Of a stretch of DNA of 64,000 bases, positions 24,127-35,651 are shown in pieces. The DNA comes from Pisolithus tinctorius (Eukaryota > Basidiomycota > Agaricomycetes > Boletales > Pisolithaceae), in contig JANFAH010000009.1 of the NCBI GenBank assembly GCA_024663395.1, positions 868,001-932,000 of the forward strand, written 5' to 3'. Positions within the stretch are counted from its first letter, which is position 1; each line of letters begins with the position of its first letter. The notes below the pieces were generated by a model, which was not told the origin of the DNA, did not search any database, and was given only the letters and a program-made list of their open reading frames with translations. The translations under genes and the position numbers were made by a program.

Positions 24127-26049
24127 TCAGGGTAAGATGGAATCACCCCAGATGCTCTTCACGGATTCACAACGGACGTCACGCACGTACATACGTAGCC
24201 ACTGAACCATCTCCTTGCTTATCTGATGGCAACGTGTCACATCGACGGACGACAGCCGGCGAGGACCGGGCACAGGACTGCTACACCGCGCGGAAGCAAG
24301 GGAATGGATGTAAGCGGATGCCGAGGCGGATGAGACTGGCCGAGGGCCAGGGGTTGCTGAAGATGGTAATTGTGACGGCTTCCCGGAAAGACGAGACTCT
24401 ACTAGTGTTCGCAAGGCATCCCATTCTAGTGTGGTACACCCGTCGAGGTTCAGCCGCTCTAGCTTGGGACAAATCCACGGGTGGGAGGCCGGCGGTGCCG
24501 AGAGATTCTAAGTTAAATCGATTAGAAACCAATCAAGACACATTGACCGGGTCCCTACCTTCAGAAGGAAGCATGAAATATCTTCTATGTCTATTAACTC
24601 CAAAGTCGCAAGTGACATCAGCCGCCTCAGCAAATTCACGAATTTGGATTCGTTGAAGAGGCTCGACTCGATGCGGAGGTGTTGCAATGGGAGTGACGTC
24701 AGGGATTGTTGCCTCAGGTGTTCCAGGATAGGCGTTAAGTTATCAAGGTAGCTGAGATCGAGGGACTGCAACGCTGGGAAGGTGACCTGGCTCAGGAGTA
24801 GCCTCGTACGAATGTTGCCAGCATAATAGAATGAGGCCTTGGTCAGTCGTGGAAGCCTTACGACCTTGGCTGCGGAAAACTCTTGGTCGTGATGCGTGAG
24901 ATTGTCTACGTCCGCATCTGTCATGTTGCGGAGTGCGAGCTCCTGTAGGTCGGGACAGCCGCGAAGGACATCAAGCAAGGTCTCTACAGATGGAGAATAT
25001 CCATTCCAATAACCCCCTAAATGAAGAACGCGTAAACCAGACATGATCCTTCGGTCCCAACCGAAGTTGAAAGACGTGAAAGAACAGGACTGCAAGCGCG
25101 GTGTGTAACCATTGAACAGGGGAAGACAGGGGCTAGCGTGATGATCGTCCTGCATCGAGTGATATATGCAGATCGAGAGCGTCTCGAGGAAGGGAGCGTC
25201 CTCTTTGCATCGCAGCAGAGCAGCGTGGGCTTGAGGCCTGTTGGGCACGCTAAGGCGGAAAGACTTCGTGCGCCAAAGAGCGGGTCGAAGAAGATCCATG
25301 GCACGAACGATATTCTCTGTGACGGCTGATGGATTGTCAACGCGAGGACTGAAGCTAATGGTAACGTCCAGGGGAACAGATTTGGAACGAGCGAGCCTCC
25401 GACGCGCCTTCTCGATCGAGTCGTGAGGGCTGATGCAGATTGTCGACCACAGCTCTGGCGTATTGACAGCGATATCCCTCCAATATCGGCACACCAGCAT
25501 TAGACTAGATATCATCAACGGATCCTCGTCCCCTGCATCGCAAACTCCAGTAACGAAAATCAACGACACGAGTTCTTCGGGTAAACGGAAGATGGGAGAC
25601 TGAGAACGAACAGCTTGCTCCAGATGTGACTCGAGCTCCTGGCGTTTACTAAGTAGGGAAGCCACCTGAGTATCCAGTGAATCAAGAGCTTCTCGCAGAT
25701 GTGAAATTGTCACGTCTGAGCTCTGATTCCATCCCGGCAGAGGGGAGAGGTTATGTTTGCGATGAATAGAAACAGGGGCAGTGGATAAATCAGGGGGGCC
25801 AAAGTCAGAGGCGTAAGTGGCGGTCCCAACAGCACCGACACCGAGTATCGGGGGCGACCCAATCGATTCACCGACTGCGTGGATATCCTCGTAAGGAGGA
25901 GGGGGTGAAGATGGGGACGACGAGGAAGAGGAGGAGACGCTTGGTGGTCTGGAGAAATACACAGGATTTCTGGCTGCGAAGCTGGATCGATCTTTGGTTG
26001 AAGGAATGACGCGTTCATCGTCGGAGGGGGTAGAAGAAGACCACGGCAT
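24127..26049 (-). CDS. F-box protein with leucine-rich repeats, mushroom type
   Basis: Two exons (26049-24559 and 24507-24127) give 623 residues. After a Ser/Pro-rich N-terminus comes a coiled segment (LREALDSLDTQVASLLSKRQELESHLEQAV) and the F-box, IFRLPEELVSLIFVTG...LMLVCRYWRDIAVNTPELWSTI. The remainder has leucine-rich-repeat spacing (LRVLHLGGYWNG, LQELALRNM, LQSLDLSYLDNL, LERLNLDGCTTL). Such proteins are substrate adaptors of SCF ubiquitin ligases; the target is unknown. This class is expanded in Agaricomycetes and most members have no known role. The intron 24558-24508 (51 bases) restores the leucine-rich frame. Confidence 0.9.
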
Positions 26050-26617
26050 AGAGACTCGAGAGCGAGGATGATTGATTGAGGGTTAATTTGACCACGTTCT
26101 TAGGTGAGATCAATGGTGGGATAATAACTTCTGGAAGGTGGTCAGAGATTGAATGTACATCTGCGAGGGTAAATGGTTCGAGTTGAGATTTAAGGGATGG
26201 TGAGAGGGAGACACGTACATCAAAGCCTGTTGTCCATCGCCCCAGCTGGGAGTGGAGTGGATGTGGAATGGAGGTCTTATTAAGTCAATGACAAGTACCT
26301 GCGAAATATCAGAGCTGGTCGTCATCGCAGTGCACGAGGCTGGGACTCGTGTCGCTGCAGGAGGGACAATCCGGCCTGAATTGCTTGATGAAGAGCTGCA
26401 ACGTGGGACGGCAAAAGGGCATCTGAAACACGAGGGCTGGCAACGAGGCAGCTATTGCCACCTGCAAAGTACCCGATAATGTAACACGTTCCCATCCACC
26501 CACCCGGGCTCATTTCGCCTTTTCACATCCACAGCACCCACTGCGGGAATCCGCAACACGCGGAGCCGATACATACACATGCAAGTCTACTAGTAAATAA
26601 TCCCATTCATCTCGTCC
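26050..26617. other. intergenic stretch upstream of the F-box gene
   Basis: This holds the F-box promoter and the 3' end of the PQ-loop gene, both minus strand. Small minus-strand open frames at 26,110-26,513 have no recognised product; they could be upstream frames in a long leader. Confidence 0.4.
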
Positions 26618-27813
26618 TCATTCATCCACCATCAGCCGAGACACATAACCGTAATAGAAGAACTGGCCCAGTACCTGGATGCGTTTCAGCCGCGGATAAC
26701 GCCTGACTCCACACACTAGAACTTACAAACACATCGAACACCACTGTCACGGTACTCCCTGACAAGAAAACAGGTGATATTTAGGGTTCGCCATTAACAA
26801 TCCACGTACCGGCGAGCCAGCTTGCGTTCCTTATCAGGTAGTCGCGGTCCATAGACACCACGCAAATGGACAGGGTGTACGTGATATTTCCAAGGATTGC
26901 GAAATAAAAAAGACCTGGTGCTAGACCCTCGCATCTAGTTTGGACGTTCTTGTCTAAAAATTGTCAGTGAAAACACTGCGCCTCCGTAATCACACACACA
27001 GATTTGTGGTATTCGAGCGCCGACTAGGTACGTAAGTCCACTGAATCAAATTTACTATTAGGGAAGGCCGGCGGAACTCACTGTAAGATATGGCACTGGT
27101 CCATCCAAGGATCTGGGTCTCCAATTCAACAGAAGTTTCCAGGGACGGATACGAGGAGCTTCCGTGATCAATCACTTTGCTTATGAAATAGGTCCCCGAT
27201 CCCGCGAGGGCAACAATGACAGCAGCGGCCGTATACCGCAGGAATATCTGCGAAAGTGGTGCCCGTCGACGTTCTCTGCAGGCAGACGTTCGTTCTTCGA
27301 GTAGACATGACTGTTCAGATGGACAACCGTTCAGTGCAGCCGTTCTCTGCGCCTTGCGCTTCCACCTATAATAGTACACCTGAAACAGTAGCGTGGAGTC
27401 GCATATTGTGTACTTTGGCGTAAAACGTCACGTCAGTCCCGATGTCCATTCAAGGAAATGGGTAAATACCAACATAGACAGCGAGAATTATCACCGTGGG
27501 GACCAGCTGACCGATGACCGCACCCGCGAAATTGCACAAATCGCCAAGCACCCATATGTATATAAACAAGAGGGATAGGCCCTCGCCGCTTTGCAGTTGG
27601 TAGTTCTCTATGAGCTGTGGAGAGTATACGATGATCCTAAGAAAAGGGATGGTGAAAAAATTACGGGCATCCAACATCGCAAAGCGCACCAGCATGCGGT
27701 AGATATGGAGCCGAGCTTCGTTGCAAGACAATATCAGCGAGGATAACCCATTTATAGTGAGGCGTAGCACGTACGATGTTGCTGGCTACATCCCAATCCC
27801 CAAGCATGGTCAT
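26618..27813 (-). CDS. PQ-loop vacuolar amino-acid transporter (Ypq1-like)
   Basis: Predicted seven-helix transporter exporting basic amino acids from the vacuole. It is broken into about eight small exons; the ends are ATG 27813-27811 and TGA 26620-26618. Spliced landmarks are SNILGSISTACWIIVYSPQLIENYQLQSGEGLS (first PQ motif, split by a 50-odd base intron starting at a GTGCGC donor), LLFIYIWVLGDLCNFAGAVIGQLVPTVIILAVYYYRWKRK, then ILGWTSAISYL.GARIPQI (second PQ motif), CEGLAPGLFYFAILGNITYTLSI, RDYLIRNASWLAGS, and the final VLGQFFYYGYVSRLMVDE. Two candidate start methionines lie two codons apart. It is divergent from prohibitin-2 with 263 bases between start codons. Confidence 0.85.
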
Positions 27814-27990
27814 GGTAATACGGTTGTTTGATTGAAAGTGGGACACCAGACCTCCTCGGAGAACCTGCAGAACCACAAGCAACGATGAGAACGCGTCAAC
27901 AACACTCAGGAAGTCTGAGTTAATACGTACATTTGGTGTACCCCGTTATCTAAGTACATACGGCACTTAAAGAGGTTCAACTAGCCACGG

Positions 27991-27998
27991 TCACGTGA
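27991..27998. promoter_or_regulatory. TCACGTGA palindrome between PQ-loop and prohibitin genes
   Basis: It lies 78 bases before the prohibitin-2 start and 177 before the PQ-loop start, so it could serve either. Third of four copies in the window. Confidence 0.45.
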
Positions 27999-28076
27999 GG
28001 CTTGCCGAAGTGCTTCGGCGGATCGGCATTTGTGCAACGTACGAGCCCACTTGGCCACCAAGTTAATCCTTCGAAA

Positions 28077-29429
28077 ATGAGTGGTCAGGAAGCTTTCAGG
28101 AGGTTGGCACAACAGCTACAAAGGGCTGGCGGTCCTGGAGGTGGAAGTGGCTTACCAGGTGGTCCTGTTCGATTCTTCGCTGGGTCGGGCTTGTTGCTGG
28201 CTCTCGTTGGTGGCGGTATCCTTCTCAATGCTAGTTTATTCAACGGTTCGTGAGTTTTGCGATTCAGCTTCTTCCGACTATTGATCATCTATGTACCAGT
28301 CGACGGTGGTCATCGAGCGATAAAGTATACTCGGTTAGTTGTAATGGCGTCTGGGTCCGTATCGTCTACTGACACCTTGCAGTCTACATGGTGTGAAAGA
28401 CGACGTGTACAATGAAGGGACTCACATTATGGTCCGTAGCCTCACCAAGTGCTCTTTTTCGGCATGCTTTTTACATTACCACAGGTCCCTTGGTTCGAGA
28501 CTCCCATCGTCTTTGACATCCGAGCCAAACCTCGTAGTGTTGCTAGTTTGACAGGAACAAAAGGTTAAATATCTTTCTTCTTGGCTTGTCCTTTCTATTA
28601 TTGACACTGGTGTAGACTTGCAAATGGTGAACATCACTTGCAGAGTGCTCTCCCGACCGTCGATCCAAGCATTGCCAAGGATTTTCCGTGAGCTTGGGAA
28701 GGATTACGACGAGCGTGTTTTACCCTCAATCGTCAACGAGGTCCTCAAGAGTGTGGTTGCGCAATTCAACGCGAGCCAGCTAATCACTCAGCGTGAAATG
28801 GTGGACGAGACTAGCGTTGCTTTCGACGAGCTCCTTTGCTCATTTATCTTCTCATAGGTCTCCAGGCTGATACGAGAAAATCTCACACAACGAGCGTTGC
28901 GTTTCAATATTGTCCTGGACGACGTCTCCATTACTCATGTTGCGTTCTCACCTGAGTTTACCCATGCCGTGGAAGCCAAGCAGGTAACTCTGTTTGAAAG
29001 CATTTTTTCTTACAGCATGACTTACCCTCCGGAAGGTTGCCCAACAAACAGCACTTCGTGCGGCTTTCTTGGTAGATCAAGCAATACAAGAAAAACAGGC
29101 AAGCTCCAACTCTTTCGCGTAGTAACTTTGGCCACTGAACTTGCAAGTGCAGTCGATCATTGTGCGCGCACAGGGTGAGGCACGCAGTGCGGAACTAATC
29201 GGAGAAGCAATGCGGAATAATAAGGGTTTCCTCGACCTTCGGCGTCTTGAAGCCGCACGGGACATAGCGAACGTATTAGCTAGCTCAGGCAATCGAGTCA
29301 TGCTGGATGCGCAAAGTTTGCTTTTGAATGGTGGGTCGTTTAAGCACTTATGTTCTAGCCTCCTTGTAAACGCTGTTTTTTACAGTTACTGGTGAGGACG
29401 CCAAGGAGCTTCTCAAAGTTAAAAAATAA
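28077..29429 (+). CDS. PHB2: prohibitin-2
   Basis: Inner mitochondrial membrane scaffold that forms a ring with prohibitin-1 and stabilises respiratory proteins. About eight exons and roughly 310 residues. An N-terminal glycine-rich stretch is followed by one membrane anchor ([20 protein letters not shown]). The SPFH domain follows: [85 protein letters not shown] and [12 protein letters not shown]. The C-terminal coiled coil reads [23 protein letters not shown]. The first intron uses a GTTCGT donor, needed to keep the VDGGHRAI frame. Two in-frame intron read-throughs look like alternative tails but are splice artefacts. Prohibitin-2 rather than -1 is judged from the N-terminus and the MVPWFETP segment. 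Confidence 0.94.
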
Positions 29430-29676
29430 TGTAATGTCGGGGCCACTGTAATTTGAACTTATCCAGCGCATCACATTGTGATCTCGTGCCTCAATATGGG
29501 CCCCATTTATCATAGCTATTGCCTTGGGCCTAACGTACCGGTCAGTACTTCCTGCGTGATGTGGTAGTCACGTGGTTGGTCATCTTCACGTGTCGACTTC
29601 TGGCAACGCGCGTGGCCGAGTTCCACCTCGTTACAATCACAGTGCGTTCCGTTACGGAAGTACCTATCTCCACCAC

Positions 29677-32600
29677 ATGGCGCGTAAATCTGGCACGAAG
29701 AGGCAAAAGTCTAACACAGGCAGCTCCGGAGAAGATGCTATCCCAATGGATGGACTGGATGTTCCGAATCGTTCTAAACGTGTCAGGTGGGACGTGACCT
29801 CAGATCAAGGAGAGGAAGCAGTATCAGGCCCCACGGACTCGGACAGCGTACCCTCGGAGAAGGCAAGTGCATTGTGGGCAGGCTGCTCATCTCCTTAATT
29901 CTAGTCCAGGTCTGTATGGCGGTGTTCTGTCAAAAGTGAGTATTCCTTGGGCATTGAAGTACTTGGGGGGCGATCGATCGTGTATCAGTGGTCGTTTAGG
30001 TTGCGCATATTATGACCCAGCTACATGCGTGGTCAGTGTACTGGAAGATTCCAGAGAGGCTGGCCACTACGACTTGACCAAAATGCGTTAAGTGTAGATC
30101 TATGGATCAAATTGGCCCACTCGTTCTCATGAGGTGACTTCTTCTTGTAGTTGTCGAACAGAGTAACCCGCGTGTCATCATTACCAGCTCAAAGTCCGAC
30201 GACGCTTGCATATCTGTTCTACAGGATTACGGTGCGCTGGTTTTCACTTTCCCGAGCGCATATATGAGCTTTTTACGCCGATACTAGCTGAAGCTGCCGG
30301 TAGCATCTTTCAGATCAGACCGCATAGGGAATTTGTCCCATCTAAAGGGCGCGAACGAGTCCTGTCCCTTAAGCTCTTGACTGAATTGGAGGGAGGGGTG
30401 TGCAGCTCCCCGGATACATTCCCAGAGACGTCTGAGAATGGTTTGATGGGCGCATACAATTTTATGCAAGGACGAAAACAGACATCTGGAGACCCTAACA
30501 TGAAGAGATGGAACGCTACTATCCGTCTAGCGAATTTCGCCTCGTTGGAGTCGGCCCCACTCTGTGTACTGCACATATTTTCTGTCCTGTTTAAAGGATT
30601 AACCTCCAGACAGCTCTCTTGCATTGGCGCCCTGATCGATTTTCTCACCAGAGAAAGGGCTGCCGGAGAACTGGATCACGATGGTTCAGAAGCACTCGAA
30701 ATTCAAAGCATTGAGGCCTTGGTATTGTTCGTCATTTTAAAACACACGACCTTGAAGCATCCTCACGCCTGGTAGGGATAAAGTCATGCACATCAATGCA
30801 GACGCTCTCCAGTAAGTCAGGATGATACAACCCTGTCATTCGATATCAGAACGTCTGCCAAGTTCTTTGCAGGTCTTCGAGAGTGAAAACCACGCCTCGA
30901 TACATTCCGAGAAGACCAAAGAGGGGCTCTCACTCTTTGGTGCGAGATTATAAATCTGATCTTCCATAACGCTAGACTGCACATTAGGTATTTTCAATGC
31001 CACCCGAACGGCCTTGGGTCGCTCTCTCCTACGCACATGGCTTTTACGTCCATCCTTATCACTAGAAGTACTGGAGGCTCGTCACACCGCTGTAGAATGC
31101 TTCCTGCTCCCAGAAAATACCCCTGCGATTGGTGCCCTGCAGACACATCTAAAGGGGATCACCAGTGTTCCTAAAACAATGAAAGCGCTGAAATATGGGA
31201 AAGGAACGGCCAATGACTGGCAAGCTCTTGTAAAGGTCCGTTCTGTGTCCACCCGTGCTTGGCAAGGACTTAAAGTCATTGTCAGTTTACGTACCATTCC
31301 TCGATGCTATGTGATGCGTTGTCCGAGGTGTACCGGTGCGGGAACATAGAAGTCGTGAAGAAGGTAGGCTATGCAAACATTTGATGTTCACAATACAGAA
31401 CCATTCCAGTTTACTGGTGCCGTGGACCTCCGTTCTCTCAAAGAGATTGGCAATGTCATCAATAAGACGGTTCATTGTCCTTTCGCTCTCGGTCTTCCTT
31501 GGAACCTCACTCTCCCCTGAAACAGATCGACTGGGAGGAATCTGCGGAAGTGGAGCGAATTTGCATTCGACCACACATCGATGAAGAGTTGGACAACAGG
31601 AAGCACGCTTACTGTGGAATCGATTCTGTCTTGGTGCGCGTGCTGGTTTGATCCTCACCCCAACATGTTGCGTCTTACCGCCCTGTAGTCGAAGGTTGCC
31701 CAGCAAATTTCACAATCTGTTCCGGCTGAATATGCTACCTCCCTTAACGTCGTGTACTTCCCGCAGCTCGGTGCGTCCGCCTCGGGCTCTCTATCAATGA
31801 TCAACCAACGGTAGCTTGGTTGTTGTTCAAGGGTTCTTGATTACCGTACCTATGCTAGAAGAATGGACATCTGGTGCCGGGATTAAAGTCCTTGAGGGTT
31901 GGAGTTTCCAAGTAAGTTAAACAATAGCGACGGGGTCTTCGTAGGCGTTCTGAGATTTGTACGGTAGTTCTCATCAGAGTAATGGTTTCTCTTCGAATGT
32001 TTGCTATATTTCTGATTGTGCGACCGTCAGGTCTCATGTCTACTTCAAGTCTCAGGAGATGCATGGTAAATAAGTTTCGGATCAGGAACGTATTGCACTT
32101 CTAATTCCTGGTGCAGACATGGATCATCATATTGGTGATCTACATTCATCAATAGTTGGTGAGTGTCCCCAGTCTACCTGCAAGCGAGCACCAACAACTT
32201 CGAAGATCGAGAGATCGAACTCGTGCAAGAGTTGTTGGAAAAGATCGTACCCTTCCACGATTCCATTATGAACATATGCGACGTTTGCGCGGAACTCGAC
32301 TGCTTACTTGCTTTCGCCGAAGCAGCCAGGTCATTCAATTATAGACGACCGCGGATGGTAGAAGGCTCTATCATGGATATTGTACAAGGAAGGTAAAAAC
32401 GCAGTAAATATCCGGGTAACTGCTGCTGCAACCACCATACTAGGCATCCATTGCAAGAACTAGTTGCTGATGCTTTCGTCCCTAACGATGCCCGCTTAGT
32501 TGGCGGTATTGGTTTTGGACAGTCCTATGTGCCCGATGATGCCTTTAGTGTAGCCGATGGTCTTCCATTCAACAGCGTCGTCCTCTGCACAGGAGCAAAT

Positions 32601-33912
32601 GCATGCGGTAAGGTGAGTCGTCTTCCGTTCATTGGTCCTTCTGCTGTGATACATCGTACACAGAGCGTATACCTGAAGCAGGTCAGTGAAAACCTAGCTG
32701 CTAGTCAACTTTTTCATCTTGCTCCCTCTCACAGGTTGCATTGATTCAGTACATGGCCCAAGTCAGTGTCAGCGCTCTGTTGTTTTGAATCATCTACTAA
32801 TCACGGCTGCGTTTTGTAGATTGGAAGGTGAGTGAGCTTCCAAACCGGTACGACTCACCTGACCTGAGTATGTAGCTTCGTTCCCGCTGAATCTGCTACT
32901 CTGGGAATTGTGGATAAAAGTCGAGACAGGTTGTTCCGGAGGTGGTATACATGCTGACATGGTCCGCAGTTTTTACCCGGATTCAGACAAAGGAATCTGT
33001 ATCCAAAGTGCGCTATTCTGATCGTTTGATATACTCTTCGTCCATCTAATGCTTGTTTAGGTGCAATCTGCTTTCATGATAGACCTCAGCCAGGTGTCTC
33101 TGGCCTTGAGAAACTGTACTTCGAGGTCTCTCATCCTTCTTGATGAGTTTGGGAAAGGCACCATCTCCACAGGTAAGTGGACAGCGAGAAAAACGGTATT
33201 GGATTTTACCTCATATACGCAGACGGGGCTGGGCTCTTCTGTGGTGTTGTCAAACATCTTCTCAACCGTGGGACAGACTGCCCCATGGTTCTGGCAGCAA
33301 CTCATTTCCATGAAGTGTTTCGCAAGGGCTTATTAAACCCGGATACAGTACCAATTACTTTCTTGCACATGCAAGTTCTCTTCACTGCCAGCAACGGCGA
33401 TCTTCTCAGCACAGACGGTCTTACGAATCCGGATGTGGTCGTGGACAGCGAAACACATTCTCGTGCGTCCGTGCCGGGGGAAAGGATTACATACCTCTAT
33501 CGGTGCGTTTATACGATCGCTAGTCCGCTACGGTAGCTTAATTGCACAAAAGGGTCGCTCCAGGGTTGTCTTACGGTTCGCATGCTACTCAGTGCGCAGC
33601 TATGTATGGACTCCCGTATCGCATCGTTGCGAGAGCACGATATGTCAGGTAAGTAAGCGATTTAGGAAAAATCCTATGCCGTTTCTTTCAGAGTGTTTGT
33701 TAATACAAAATAGCGAACTCCTGGCTACGTACGAACTTGGAAAGTTGTTGGAGGAACAGATGAGTGAGGAAGAACTCCTTGACCTTCAGGAGGCGGAAAA
33801 AGTTGCTCGGAGGTTCCTAGAGTGGGACCTGACCAGCGAAGAAGCAGCGCACCAGACGGGTGTGAAAGCAAAACTGGCACAAATTCTTGGCCGGGAAGTG
33901 GATCAAAGCTGA
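29677..33912 (+). CDS. MSH5: meiotic MutS homologue MSH5
   Basis: Partner of MSH4 in the heterodimer that stabilises recombination intermediates and promotes crossovers; it has no mismatch-repair role. It is split into many exons (over fifteen) and encodes roughly 850-900 residues. Recognisable parts are the N-terminal GCAYYDPATCVVSVLED, the lever region (LGRSLLRTWLLRPSLSLEVLEARHTAV, IDWEESAEVERICIRPHIDEELD) and the ATPase domain: [39 protein letters not shown] (Walker A, split by an intron), SLILLDEFGKGT (Walker B) and LAATHFHEVF. The C-terminus is SYGSHATQCAAMYGLP plus a helical tail. No mismatch-recognition N-terminal domain is present, as expected. The Walker A proline is replaced by alanine (see findings). 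Confidence 0.9.
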
Positions 33913-34270
33913 GCATGGAACTTGTGCACAATGCTATCTTCGGTTAGGCATTTGCGAACCTACCACCTTGGGAGTTGAGCACACTGCTGGGTAGGTGATA
34001 AGTTCACGTTCACAGTGAATGTGATTTTTCTTCCACGTAATTTGGGTATAGGCAGAAAACAACTACGATAGATTACTGGCTACATTCTGGTACTTCAAGT
34101 ATCACAAGCCAGAAAATCTAGATGCTCTTACCCTGACATAAAATAAAAATGTTGGGTAACGACACATTACATTAAGCACATACATGGGTTCTCGTTCTTT
34201 AGCAATGTCGGTAAGGTTTGCATATGTGGCTGAGAATGGGTAGTTATGTTTCCTCAGCCGTTCGTGCCTC
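33913..34270. other. convergent intergenic stretch
   Basis: This lies between the 3' ends of MSH5 (+) and the STE14-like gene (-). AT-rich runs near 34,140 (AAATAAAAAT) may serve 3' processing. No gene is seen. Confidence 0.5.
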
Positions 34271-35069
34271 CTAATATACCCCAGGAATCAACCGATAGGG
34301 CACCTTCTTCGCCCACTCTCTCCATTCCTTCCCGAAGCTCTTCTCAAGCATTGCATCCTCATGGTTCACGCGTAAGATCCACACGTATCCCACCGACAAG
34401 ATAAACGCCCTCGCTGCCCATAGCACACGCGTCATGGCATATTCATCAGCGGGCAGTAAACCAGAGCAAGTAACCAGCCACGAATTCCTATCGAGCCAAA
34501 ACAACATCTGGCCAGTCTGCATGAGCAGGCATGCCGAATAGCTCGGGTGCCGTACAATCGAGTATGGACCGGACGTGACGAGTTTATGATCGTCCCGAAT
34601 ACTTAGTTCGAAGGTAAAGAACCGACCGAGAACGTTGTAGCAGTGTCGTCGAAGCATCGCCCCAGCGATCGTCAGACATGTGCCGAAGAGAAATGCCGGT
34701 GAGAGCATGCCGACTTGTGTGATGGCCTGACTTGGAGGCTGGTGGGAATGCACCAGTAAGATTATGAGCCAGTGGCGCACGGAAGGTGGGCACAGATCAC
34801 TCCCAGCCAACACAGCAACAGCTTCTATGACCCCCAACAAACAGCTTATAATCTAGGTAAATTGAACGGTCAGTGATCGACTACGTTTGTTGTTTCAGAA
34901 AGCCTGTCACCTTCCATGGCACACCAAGAAAAGGAAGCCCACCGGTAATTGACCGAGAGGGCTCATACCGCCCTTTGGTCAGTGGTTTGTCAGGAGTTGG
35001 CAGGACACCTTGTACGATCGCTGAGGCCGTCAAAGTAAGAATTCCCTTGCAAATGAGCGCTGTCATCAT
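34271..35069 (-). CDS. STE14: protein-S-isoprenylcysteine O-methyltransferase (ICMT/Ste14)
   Basis: ER-membrane enzyme that methylates the prenylated C-terminal cysteine of CaaX proteins after proteolysis. Two exons (35069-34911 and 34852-34271) give 246 residues. Membrane segments are seen in IISCLLGVIEAVAVLAG, GMLSPAFLFGTCLTIAGAML and the long hydrophobic stretch before VLWAARAFILSVGYVWILRV. The catalytic/cofactor block is typical: LGRFFTFELSIRDDHKLVTSGPYSIVRHPSY, then a re-entrant region and the end NHEDAMLEKSFGKEWREWAKKVPYRLIPGVY (the EE/RxxW-like core in modified form). Fungal genomes often carry several such enzymes, so this may not be the main Ste14. Confidence 0.85.
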
Positions 35070-35651
35070 TTTCGCTGAGCTGAAGGTGTGATTTCAGCGT
35101 CTATCCGAGCTGCGCATGTTAGTTGTGATTGGGACCTTAAACAGTTCTGCCGATACTAGCGCCTTCAGATATCAAAAATAAAACCACAAGTTGCCCAACA
35201 TCGAATGTCCAATCATCAGCTTGTATAACGCAGGGAAGGAGACAGGAATAACCCACTACTAAGAGGACAGGGGTAGTAAGCAATGCAATACAATCGAAGC
35301 AGGCCAGCCCGTGGTGTATCGTATTAGAAAAAGAAATGTGCATGAGAGGCGTTTGTGAAGCGGCCTCCGCTGGCCAGCCGACCAACCTATGCACCAACGG
35401 ACATTGTAGCAACGTAACTACGCAGCTAGAATTACTGAGGTGGATGGAACCCGGTCATAGACGAAATCAAGCAAAAAAAGGTAGGGGGATATATTGATGA
35501 GAATGACAAAAGGAAAAAGGTGAAATAAAGATAGCACCAAGTGATCGTCGAAATCTAAAATGCGATGGTGACAACAAGATAGCCCCAAATGACAACGAAC
35601 CAAGGCAACGAGAGGAGTTGGAGGTAGACCAGTTGGTAAGGAAGGGACGTA
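35070..35651. other. intergenic stretch, mucin 3' side and ICMT promoter
   Basis: Both flanking genes are on the minus strand. A 91-codon minus-strand frame (35137-35412) contains a hydrophobic run but has no recognised product. Nothing else is clear. Confidence 0.45.

Noticed and set aside
28618..28857. Alternative prohibitin C-terminus
   Set aside because: The tail comes from reading through an intron; splicing restores the conserved coiled coil.
35137..35412. 91-codon membrane-like frame between mucin and ICMT
   Set aside because: It has no homologue that I recognise, no splice context, and lies in a 3'-flank/promoter gap.
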